Positions 51,808 through 60,535 of a stretch of 64,000 bases of DNA are shown in pieces (within the stretch, counting starts at the first letter, position 1; each line of letters starts with the position of its first letter). This DNA comes from Isochrysis galbana (Eukaryota; Haptophyta; Isochrysidales; Isochrysidaceae): the NCBI GenBank assembly GCA_018136815.1, contig CM030936.1:5431774-5495773 (forward strand). Reading direction: 5' to 3'. Position numbers and translations under genes: made by a program. Below the pieces are notes generated by a model, which was not told the origin of the DNA, did no database searches, and worked only from the letters and a program-made list of their open reading frames with translations.

Positions 51808-53567
51808 ATGGTGATGCGATCGACCCTCGGCCACCAAAACTATTCGCAGCACCGCAACTCGCCCTCCTGGCAAATGGGCACCTCCACGCGCGAAATGCAA
51901 AACAAGGTCTTCATCAGTCGTGCCCATGCCAAGATTTCGACCAACGGGAAGAGCACTCCGGCCCCGCAGTACGCTGCTACTCTGCGGACCCATCGTACTT
52001 GACATTCGAGAGTCCTTTGCCTAAATGGAAACGTCTGAGAGCTCGCAATGCGTAGCCCTCTTGGCCCCCTGCGTGCTTATTTACCGTGCTAACCCCAAAG
52101 TACCCGCCACCCAATTGTAGATATTGCCTCACTGGCTCCGTCGGCAGGCAAGTCGAGGGGTGAGACGCGGCCTTCATCCCACGCTTGGCTAATGCTAGCG
52201 CGCACTCGCCACGCAAATAGTGCGCAACTACGTCTCGCTTTGGCCCTTTCCTTGCGTGACTTGTGCATATGGTTCGATCCTCACGACGATGCTACATCAG
52301 ATCCCGCGATAGCTCGCCGCAGTGGCGAATCGGCACCGCTCCGCGCTTCACAAACCGCGACCACCGGTCCATTGGCCCGGGTCCTGCAGCACATGACAAT
52401 TCCGTGAGCGCAGTCGGTGAGGATGACACTTTGCCATCTGCGCCCTGAGAACTCTTGGCGGCTCGCGTACCCGGCGGGCCTGACCCAGCTTCGTGTACGC
52501 CCTGCATCGCCTCCCCCCGCCCCCCCCCCGGCCTGCCTTGTCGTCGCCTAAGCGCTCCCTCTACCACCCAAACCATGCGACCAGGCCGCCAGCGTACATC
52601 GATCAAGCCATCGTCTCCAACGTTTGGGTTCGGATCCTCCGATCGCCACATCGAGAGCAAACGTTTCATCTCGTCGCTGCATGGCACCGTCAACTACGGC
52701 AGTGTAGGTCCCGGGTAAGAGCGTGCCTACCAGCTTTAGCCATCATGCGCTGTTCACAATGGTAAACGGGGGTCACCTGTTGCGAATGGTATGCGAGGGT
52801 CTCAAGTATGGAGATCATGTGCACGCTCTCACCTGCCGCCGCTGCGCGCCCACCGCAACGCAGGCCCATGACCTCCAGCCACTCGATCGATACGACCGGG
52901 CGCAGGTCTGGCTTTGGCACTGCCGATCGTTTTAATTGCGCTTCTGGCGCGCGGGGCGCCGAACCTCTTTCGCCCGGGCCAGCTGCGTACGACGTGAAGA
53001 TGAGCAGTGTTGGAGGTGCGCCGGCAGCACTAGGACGAAGCGGATTTGTTTTCGGCCCGATGCCCCCCAAGAGCAGGACGCTCCCCTGAGAGAACCCAGT
53101 CGCAATGCATGCGTGCAACATGGGCCCTCTTAATTAAACCCGTTGCTCGCTCCGCAGCACAAACCTTCAACTCGAGCATGGTGTCGCAACCCGCTGTCGG
53201 CTTGGGAGGCGCCGGCCGTTCTGAATTTTCCAAGGTGCGAACGGCCCATGGCGCGTGAGGATGGTGGTCGCACCCATGCCAGCGCTGTTTATCTTGAGGC
53301 GCCGCAGTGTTGCCGCATCAGCGCCACTCTGGTGTCTCCAACCCGTCATATCGCACCCTCTCGCAGGTCTTCATCTCGCACATGCACCGCGTGTCGTCTC
53401 CGGACATGTCGCCAGGCCCGGCAAGTATCAACAACGCCTTCTCGTCGATCGGCAAGCAACCGCACACGCGCGGCCGTAGTGCGCCAACATGGGGCTTCTC
53501 TAAGGCTGAACGTTTTCCCCCGTTGCGGCTCACCAACTCTCCCGGTCCAGGCTCGTACAGCCCCTGA
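51808..53567 (+). CDS. Sperm-tail PG-rich repeat (STPGR/ODF3-like) ciliary protein, 6 exons, about 271 aa
   Basis: Short exons with matching phases: 51808-51968, 52301-52403, 52593-52714, 52864-53015, 53158-53234 and 53367-53567. The exon 1/2 junction is the least sure. Each exon carries STPGR-type units: GKSTPAPQY, SSPQWRIGTAPRF with SIGPGPAAH, SSPTFGFGSSDR with YGSVGPG, SGFGTADRF with LSPGPAAYD, and finally SAPTWGFSKAERF with NSPGPGSYSP before the stop. Such proteins line the inside of ciliary doublet microtubules. The small size is normal for the family. The terminal exon has a partial downstream copy. Family assignment rests on the repeated P-G-P-x-Y and FGxG/W-x-I-G pattern; localisation is inferred. 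Confidence 0.8.
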
Positions 53568-53570
53568 GCT

Positions 53571-53905
53571 TCATTCAGACCACATCGCGGCATCGACCCA
53601 TGCGGCAGTCGTGTGGACTAGCCGAATGGAGCTGCGCATGCCTCGCTCAAACACGCGGCACGATGAGTTCTCCTCGATCGGCAAGCAGCCGCACACCCGC
53701 GGCCGCAGTGCACCAGCATGGGGCTTCTCAAAGGCTGAGCATTTTCCCTCGTTGCGGCTCACCAACTCTCCCGGTCCAGGCTCGTATAGTCCTTGAGCTT
53801 AAGACCACCTCGTGGAATCGACCCATGCGGCAGTTGTGTGGACTGGCCGAATGGAGCTGCGCACGCTTCGCTCAAACACGCGGCACGATGAGTTGCAGGG
53901 GCCCG
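53571..53905 (+). repeat. Tandem duplication of the last STPGR exon
   Basis: 53661-53796 repeats the end of the last exon (FSSIGKQPHTRGRSAPAWGF to NSPGPGSYSP and stop). The intervening GACCACATCGCGGCATCGAC text at 53577 recurs at 53811 as GACCACCTCGTGGAATCGAC and breaks off after CACGATGAG. The period is about 234 bp. The copy lacks the exon start, so it is a truncated pseudo-exon. Confidence 0.85.
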
Positions 53906-54084
53906 CTTGGCTGCCTCAAGGCGAGAGCTTGGCATTGGCGGTGTACACTTGAGCGGTCCACATCTCTGTATTTCTTGTTGGATGGTAGAACATTACTCTC
54001 CCTTCGTTCGAGTTCGGAGAGGTGAGGTGGCCGCCAAGTCTGTCTGTGTGTTTGCTACTCTCTCTTCTTCCCTACCCATCTCTA

Positions 54085-54190
54085 CCTCCCTCCCTCGCTC
54101 GCTCCAGCTCCCTCCCTCCCTCCCTCTCCGCTACTCTCCCTCCCTCTCCCCCTCCCTCCCTCCCTTCCTCCCTCCCTCCCTCCTTTGCTT
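54085..54190 (+). repeat. CCCT/CTCC microsatellite
   Basis: About 100 bases of irregular CTCCCTCC units, entirely pyrimidine apart from a few bases. Confidence 0.9.
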
Positions 54191-54224
54191 CCTGATTCAT
54201 GTTGTCACCATTAGACGTGAAGTG

Positions 54225-54350
54225 ACAACTAAGTTTATACTTGGTTCGCCCATGGGGGGCAGGACCCCCCCCCCTCTCTCCACTCCTCCCCTGCCGTGGG
54301 GGAGGAACCACCCATCCTCCTGGCATGCCTAATGGCTTCCCATGAGGAGA
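54225..54350 (+). repeat. Repeat H, copy 2
   Basis: Starts CAACTAAGTTTATACTTGGT. The following GGTTC...CCATGG...GGCAGGA and CCTGCCGTGGG...GAACC arms can fold on each other. Confidence 0.7.
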
Positions 54351-54455
54351 TTGTCCTGGTGACCCACTCCCGCCCAAATGGGAATGGGCATGCAGCCGAA
54401 GAAGAGGATAGACCTAAATCTAAATGACATTTATCCCTTATACTGTTCGCGATTA

Positions 54456-54640
54456 GGGGTGGGGAGGAAAAAAATCGACTTTTCAGGAATGGGCCCAATC
54501 GGCCTTATGATGGCATGGGACGGTTTGTTGTGATGGTAGAAATGCACCTTCCAAGTCTCAGCTTCTAGTTCTTTCGCGCGCGCGCGCTCTGACGGGCGAA
54601 AAATCTCATTTTTTGGTAGGTGGTGCCCACACCTCACCGG
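54456..54640 (+). repeat. MITE-like repeat I, copy 2
   Basis: Starts GGGGTGGGGAGGAAAAAAAT and ends near GGTGGTGCCCACACCTCACC, matching the ends of the copy at 7258. Confidence 0.4.
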
Positions 54641-54807
54641 CGAGGCGCATTCTGCCAAAGCGATCGGCGTCCGACTCGGCTGCAAGCACCCATGCTTGCA
54701 CTCGCCTGATGTCGGCGTCGAGATGCGCCGTGAGCAGCATCACGAGGAGGAGCACCTCGTGCGCTGCCGCATTGTCGCATCCAGAGTATTTTATATACTC
54801 TAGGCGC

Positions 54808-54930
54808 AACTAAGTTTATACTTGGTTCACCCATGGCGGGGCACGAGCCCCCCCCCTCTCTCCACTCCTCCCCCGCCATGGGGGAGGAACCACCCACTCT
54901 CCTGGCATGCCTGATGGCTTGCCAGGAGTA
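54808..54930 (+). repeat. Repeat H, copy 3
   Basis: Same start as copy 2. The arms CCATGGCGGGG and CCCCGCCATGG are perfectly complementary, separated by a C/T-rich loop. The region up to 55395 is the 3' flank of the FKBP gene. Confidence 0.75.
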
Positions 54931-55395
54931 CACTGCCTTGCTGACCCATCCCTCTCCCCACAGGCATGGCAAAATCGCTTCGCTGAGTTCTTCTCATTGC
55001 CAACCCTGCCGCTTCAGCCTCTAACTCCCTCCCACCCGTGTGCTCCGCATGCTCGGTACGTGCGCCTCCGTCCTCAATGCCCTACACGGGTTGTACATCT
55101 CATGTTACAGCTCACCACCCATACATGCATTTACAGTCTTAGACAGCTCCACTCCATCAGTCACAAGCACTGCACAATGTTGAAATCTGCTGATGATGCA
55201 GCAAGAGCAAGAGGGAAAGGGAGGAAGAGGCACACGGGACGATATCCTCCCGCAAATCCTTCTGCTGATGATGGGCACGCGGGCCGACTGTCGACCCTCA
55301 TTCTAATGTCTTATGGCATGGATCAACTTGCGTTTGTGAAGCTTCGAGAGGATATGAACGCCGTGATGAGAGTGAGTGCGAGCTTGCACAGAGGG

Positions 55396-56634
55396 CTAGC
55401 GACGCCAGGTGCCCTTGGGGTCAACACGAATCAACTTCACGTTGAAGAGGAGAGTCTTGTCAATGAGCTCTCGATTTTGAAGGACAAAGTCAAGAGCGCG
55501 TTGTCCGGAAAAGGTGCTCGGTTTGGGGCCAACACGAGAATGAGAGGGATCGTCACTTGGGTAGCCAAGATTGGGAGGTACAACCTACAAATGTGAGCAT
55601 GAATGCATCTCGCTTAGCAAGGAGGTGAGAGGCAAATGTATCATGCTGGCCATTGGCTCTTGCGTTGCAACCAATGAGGGTCAAAATGATGACGAGGCTT
55701 GGGTGCATCAGGCGACACACGATTTGACGAACGCCGCCTTCCGCCATACTCGCTACGCCAAGTTCCAACGCTGGTATCACATCGCCAGCACCAAGCTCAA
55801 AGCGCAAGAAGTCCTCATCCTTAGCATCAAGCTCTTGAAGCCGCTTCGTTTCAAAGGGTCGACCGAAGTAGCCAATCGTATACCCTTCAATAATCGGCGC
55901 AAAACATGGTCGAATCAGCAGGCATCACATGGTACTCGCTGAAAGCAAGAAAGTGTGAGAGATACTGCTAGGATGTGCCAAAAATAAGGGGCTGCTGTAA
56001 AATGTTGCATTGTGGGTTGCCGCACCAGTCCACTCCACCACACACCGGTCGCCTTTCTGCGGAGTACGGCCCTTGCCCACCTTCCCGTCCTTATAAAGAA
56101 GTCCGTTCGCTCCCTTGGTGAAGTCCGAGTAAGACATGGCCTGGACGAGAGGAAGGGCAGGGCATGCGAGGTGCAGCATGAGGTGGGCAACAATCGTCCA
56201 TCAGCCTGCGCGCCTCCTGCTGTACCCTGCAGGTTCATTTCTTGTCATAAGATGAAAGGCCCGCGGGGTACAGCAGGACAAGTACCCCGAGGTTCGCCGC
56301 GCGCTTGCCACTTTAACACACGCACCCACTCACACTTTCAGCTCTTGTCACAAGATGCGTGCCCAGACCGCAACAAGTCCTCTTGAAGCGAATGGACGAC
56401 CACTTGACGCTGAGCGTGCACATGGGGCGGCCACACTCTCACCGTCTTGCCATAATCTTTCCCAGCGAGGCTAGGCTGATTCCCGGACGCCTGAGTGAAA
56501 GGCTCGGCCCCTGAGCGCGCAGCAGGTACCAGGCTAACCACGGCGGCAGCCAAGCAAGCCTCAACCAGCCGGCGGCGAGCGAGAAGACTGCCGACACGCA
56601 TCGACGCCGAGAAGTTTACTTTTCTTATCTCCAC
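55396..56634 (-). CDS. FKBP-type peptidyl-prolyl isomerase, probable plastid-lumen form, 4 exons, 219 aa
   Basis: Assists protein folding by proline isomerisation. Minus-strand exons: 56634-56443, 56140-56026, 55884-55721 and 55584-55396. All junctions are GT-AG and keep phase (0, 1, 0). The N-terminus (start 56634 or 56601) has a basic stretch and a hydrophobic segment, LVEACLAAAVVSLVPAARSG, as in lumenal leaders. The FKBP core reads SDFTKGANGLLYKDGKVGKG, GDRCVVEWTG, YTIGYFGRPFE, FELGAGDVIPALELGVASM, GGVRQIVVPPNLGYP and ALDFVLQN. The Trp usually in the binding pocket is Leu, and Phe-Asp at the active strand is Phe-Glu, so activity may be low. An open plus-strand frame over the 3' end is antisense noise. 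Confidence 0.92.
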
Positions 56635-56660
56635 GTCCAGCTGAAGATACGTAAGTGAAC

Positions 56661-56676
56661 GACGACGGAGTAGAGA
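56661..56676 (-). promoter_or_regulatory. Candidate start-site motif TACTCCGTCGTCG
   Basis: CTCTACTCCGTCGTCG on the minus strand, 27-42 bases upstream of the FKBP start, resembles TACTCCTA-TCGT before the 15.6-kb and SFI1-like genes. Confidence 0.25.
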
Positions 56677-56809
56677 AGACGGCGCGCATGACCGGAGAAA
56701 AGAAAAAGGAACCGTCGCTTTAACTCCTCACTGCTCACTGCCGAGGACGCAAGCTTGGATTTCGTGCTCGTCGAGTCGGAAGCGCAACGTCAAAGAGGCA
56801 TGAATTCAA

Positions 56810-56945
56810 CTAAGTTTATACTTAGTTCAGCAGGGGGGGGGTGCCTCGCGCCTCCCCTCTCAGGCACCAATTCCCCTCCGGCCTCCGGGGGGCCTGTCGG
56901 TCAACCCCATGCTCTGCCTTTTGGCTTTTGGCATGAGTAGAGGTG
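56810..56945 (+). repeat. Repeat H, copy 4
   Basis: Starts CAACTAAGTTTATACTTAGT, the most symmetric of the copies, then a G run, CCTCTCAGGCACC and CTCCGGCCTCCGGGGGGCC. Confidence 0.65.
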
Positions 56946-57179
56946 CCCATCTCTAGTGGCGACCAATTGTCAAGATCGTACGACTTGCCGGAGAGCCACC
57001 GCAAGGGTCGCGAGATGACCAAGTCGATGATCGCGTTCGCTCGGACCATTGCCACGTACTGCATCGAGGTGAATGGTGAATGTCAAGTAGAGAAAATCTT
57101 CGAGTATGTTCTCATGGTTGGCGGCAAAGACGAGCGATCGCAAGAAGTTGACCATAAGGCGGCGGTTGAAAAAAAAACC

Positions 57180-57385
57180 TTTTAATATTCTCGCCTCTCG
57201 CGTGGCACTGGATAAGCTACCGTAGCCACGCCCATTTCCCTTCCTCACCCTCATTACCCGCCTTGCGGCAGCTCCCCTCGTGCTCTACTCCGGGGCTCGG
57301 GTTATGTGGGGGTCTCGAGTTGGGCGGAGTGCACCTGTCCTCAGCGGTGCGTTCTCACCTTTCTCCTGTGCCGCCGAGTAACCTG
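57180..57385 (+). repeat. Dispersed repeat D, copy 1
   Basis: TTCTCGCCTCTCGCGTGGC... to CTCCTGTGCCGCCGAGTAAC, matching 63265-63500. Both have the hairpin arms GCGTGGC and GCCACGC about 20 bases apart. Confidence 0.65.
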
Positions 57386-58194
57386 TCTATACTATGTGTT
57401 TTGTGTTTCGTCTATTGTCGTCGTGCGTCGTAACAGTACTTTTGCCGCTACCGGCGTCTATCTTGTGCCGCTGCGTCCGCCTTGAGCACAGCGACTCCGC
57501 TGGCAGGATCTCCCAGCTCTCCCGGGGCTACAAACCACGACCATCCCAGTAGGGCGGCCGTCCTGTGTGCCCGGAGGTGCGTTCCATCTTCGTATGCATG
57601 CAGCTCTTGGAGCATCAGGATGTCTACTCTAGCCTTTCGCGCCTGAGATAACGAGATAACACTGCGGCTAATCTGCCGCCTTTAGTGCCATTCAAGTTGT
57701 AGGTCGCGACTGTGACGGGTCCCTCACCTGGGTATCCGAGAGTGGAGTCGAAGGTGAGCTTTGGGCGCGGGGGTACTCTCCACCCGAGCACTCGGAGCGA
57801 TGCGCGTGCGGCTGTTGGTGCAAGGGTGACGACTACTAGGGCGGGAGCGCACTCTGGATGAAGGAAGAGACATGCGGGGCCGTTTATTTAAGCAGACTCC
57901 CGGGATCTTCTTGTGCGGGTGGAGGCGGCAGCGGATGGTGCACTTGTTTTCGATCCACGCTCCCGGGACGTCGTGGGAGAGGTTGCAGCGAACGCCCCGC
58001 TTGTTCCTGAGGCAGAGGCGCAGAGGCCCTGTGAGAAACGCGAGCATTGCTTAGGCGGACCTTTGCCCAATACCCAGCCCCTAGGTAGCGCACCAGGGAC
58101 GGGCCGCAAGGCAGGTGGAGGGGGGGCGAGAGTTGCGGGCGAGGCTGCATAGTTAAGGTGCAGAGTCGCGCGCGCGGTGAGAATGTTAAGAAGT
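57386..58194. other. No supported gene; possible gag debris
   Basis: A minus-strand frame at 58047-57724 contains four spaced Cys residues (CLRNKRGVRCNLSHD and CTIRCRLHPHKKIPG). It lies next to LTR-like repeat C and could be a zinc-finger remnant. A short repeat-A string (TAGGTAGCGCACCAGGG) lies at about 58082. Confidence 0.3.
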
Positions 58195-58625
58195 TTTTTT
58201 GTAACTTCCCACTTGGCGGAGAGTCCGAAGGGGAGCGTCATGTCGCGCGACCGCGGCGATCACTTCGGATACGGATCGCAACGAGATATCCTTGCGACCG
58301 AAGAAATCTTGCCGTCGAGCGTGAACCTTCTAGACGCTTCTAACGAACAACCCTGAGTAGCAACCAAGGGGAAGAAACACCAAAGGGGCCAAGGGCTTGC
58401 ACGTAACTTGCATCAAGGGGAAAGATTCCCTCACCTAAGAAGCGAACCTACACCGATCTCCAAGGGGAGATGGCAAATCAAACCTCGCTCAAATCTCGAG
58501 CGGATAGAGCAAGCGACTCGCTCGCCAAAAACCTTGACCGAGAAGAAAGAAGCAAGGACCTACAAGCCAAGGGTAGCGGACCTAGGGATTGTGAGAGGAA
58601 ATTTCCGAACGCCAACGCGAACGCC
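58195..58625 (-). mobile_element. LTR-like repeat C, copy 3
   Basis: The reverse complement of 49375-49795 with high identity, from the GTAACTTCCCACTTGGCGGA end to GGAAATTTCC. Flanking sequence to 59317 has no recognisable gene. Confidence 0.7.
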
Positions 58626-59317
58626 AAACGCAAGGATTCAACGAAACCCTACCTAACCAGGCTAAGCCGAACCTACGAAGAACAGGCCTGGACGATAACG
58701 AAGGTGAGCAAGTCCCAAGAAAGAACCGGAACCCAACAAGAAACGACAAGCCTTGCAAGAAGCTAAATAAGCCTTCACAAGGTACCCCGAGAGCCTGAGA
58801 CAAGCGCGCAGCGAGCAACAGGCGACCTGGCTCCTGTCGTATTCCATACGAGGACAGACTTTTACTTTTAGCCGTGAGCTATTTTAACTCTCAAGGTCTC
58901 GTTGATGGGTATATCGTCTCTTCTCCTACTTTCGCTTGATGACATCAAACGTTCCACGATTGTCGTCCGTCTTCTGTTATACCTCGGTCGCAGCTCCCCC
59001 AGCGAGGTTTGCCCTCGTTGTTCCGTCCCCTCTGTCGCATGTCCGTGCGCTGCTAAGTTGCCTTGGTGCCGACGTTCGGTCGTCCGTCCAAGTGTGGTTA
59101 GTTTTCGCCCCGTTTGGTTTAGTTTGTCTGTCTCTGTTGGTCAGCAACTTTTTGAGTCCCCACATTGTAGCCCCTTGTGTCTACCTTGGACCTAAGAAGC
59201 TCTCCTTCTCATTCTCTCTCTCTTCCACTAGCTCGCTAGCTAGCCTCGTCTCTACTCTCCGACGCCGCGCGTCGCAATCCTCAGAACCTCCGTCTACCTC
59301 TACGCTCGAAGCGCTCG

Positions 59318-59566
59318 ATGGCAGACAATGACAACTACTCCTACCATGACCTCTCTGACATTTTCCCGCCCGCAACCAACAACGACTCTTTTACGGCCGC
59401 GTCAGCTGCCGGCTCGATCGAACGGCCCTCTGCCTACGAGCCTGTAATCATCGCATGTTCGACAGCTCCTTTGAGTCAAGATTACCCGAAAGGAGAAAAC
59501 CTGGAATCTAGACCTGACAAACAGGCTAGAAGGAACGAAACGAGAACCCGAATTCTAGGTCGCTAG
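59318..59566 (+). pseudogene. Gag-like N-terminal fragment
   Basis: An ATG with frame MADNDNYSYHDLSDIFPPAT, acidic and Ser/Ala-rich, that breaks down after about 55 residues (stop at 59564). Just beyond, at about 59660, a TGTCGCATTC start with a CTTATATCC box occurs on the minus strand, so this is probably a composite of retrotransposon ends. No domain is recognised. Confidence 0.3.
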
Positions 59567-59704
59567 GGACGAACCCTACCAACCTAGGTATGCCTGAGCT
59601 TCACCGTGTGGCCGCACGGCGAAGGACCTGGATATAAGAGCCTGGAAATCGCATCATCTAGGATGAATGCGACAGGGTTCAGCCGGCCGGGTACTAACCT
59701 GGTA

Positions 59705-59880
59705 CTTGGTCCCCTTCTGGGGGGCCCTCGAGGCCCCCCAGAGGACTAGCTGGGGCAGCTCAGGGGGCAGTGGAGGTTGGGGCAATGGGCAATGGGGTAG
59801 TGCCCTTGACCTCTCCTGCTCTCCTGCCTCTCCCTCGCTCGCCTCGATGGCCCTGGGTCCTGGGTGCCCTCCGGAGCTTT
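59705..59880 (+). repeat. Dispersed repeat E, copy 2
   Basis: CTTCTGGGGGGCCCTCGAGG then CCCCCCAG (10-bp palindrome arms), GGGCAGCTCAGGGGGCAGTG and GGCCCTGGGT, as in 40525-40690, with two small internal duplications (GGGCAAT, TGGGTCC). Confidence 0.75.
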
Positions 59881-60535
59881 AGACGCAGGGTGAGGTGAAC
59901 GCTAACGGAGCAGCGGTAGCGGCGCGCGAAGACCGGGGAAAAGAAAGAAGGTAGCCTCTCCCTCCTCCCTATCCCTCCCCCCCGCGGGGGAAGGGGAGCG
60001 TCGCTTCGCTCTCTTTCCTCGCCGCCGCGCGCCGCTCGCCGCTCGCCTCGCCCCAACACACACACACACACACAAGCGCTCAAGCTTTCCCGCCACCATC
60101 CCCTTTCGCCTCCTTGTTTCTAAGTGTGGAGCTTGGCAAATGGCCCTAGCACCTAGCACAACATAATTAGTCTAGGCCACGCCAGGCTTCACTTACCCAT
60201 AGAAAAGCGCACACACGAAAACGTGGACAAGGGGGCGACAAGGCGAGAAGCAGCGGACGGCGGCGTTCAGTGAAAGGGACTCAACAGTCACCCAACAGTG
60301 AAGAGAATCCTGTTGAGAGCCCCCCCCCCCCCCCGTTGAGACCCCGTTGGCACCTTCAAAATCCCTCTTTTTTCTTATTGGGGGGCAGAACTCTTCTCGT
60401 CTCTCCCGCCCGCCCCCCTTCCCCCCCTCGCCGTCCTCTGTGTCTCTCTGGACGGCGAGGCACGCGTCTCGGCGCGCGCGCGCTCTCTCGACCTCGACTC
60501 CCTCGGGCCTCGTCCGCCGGCCCCGCAGCCCCCCG
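59881..60535. other. Upstream region of glutamate-cysteine ligase
   Basis: Holds a CA microsatellite (60056-60073), repeat J copy 2 (60215-60273) and a C run (60321-60334). No gene. Confidence 0.5.

Noticed and set aside
54907-55596. 229-codon plus-strand ORF
   Set aside because: It overlaps the last FKBP exon antisense and its 3' flank. The FKBP exons have motif and phase support.
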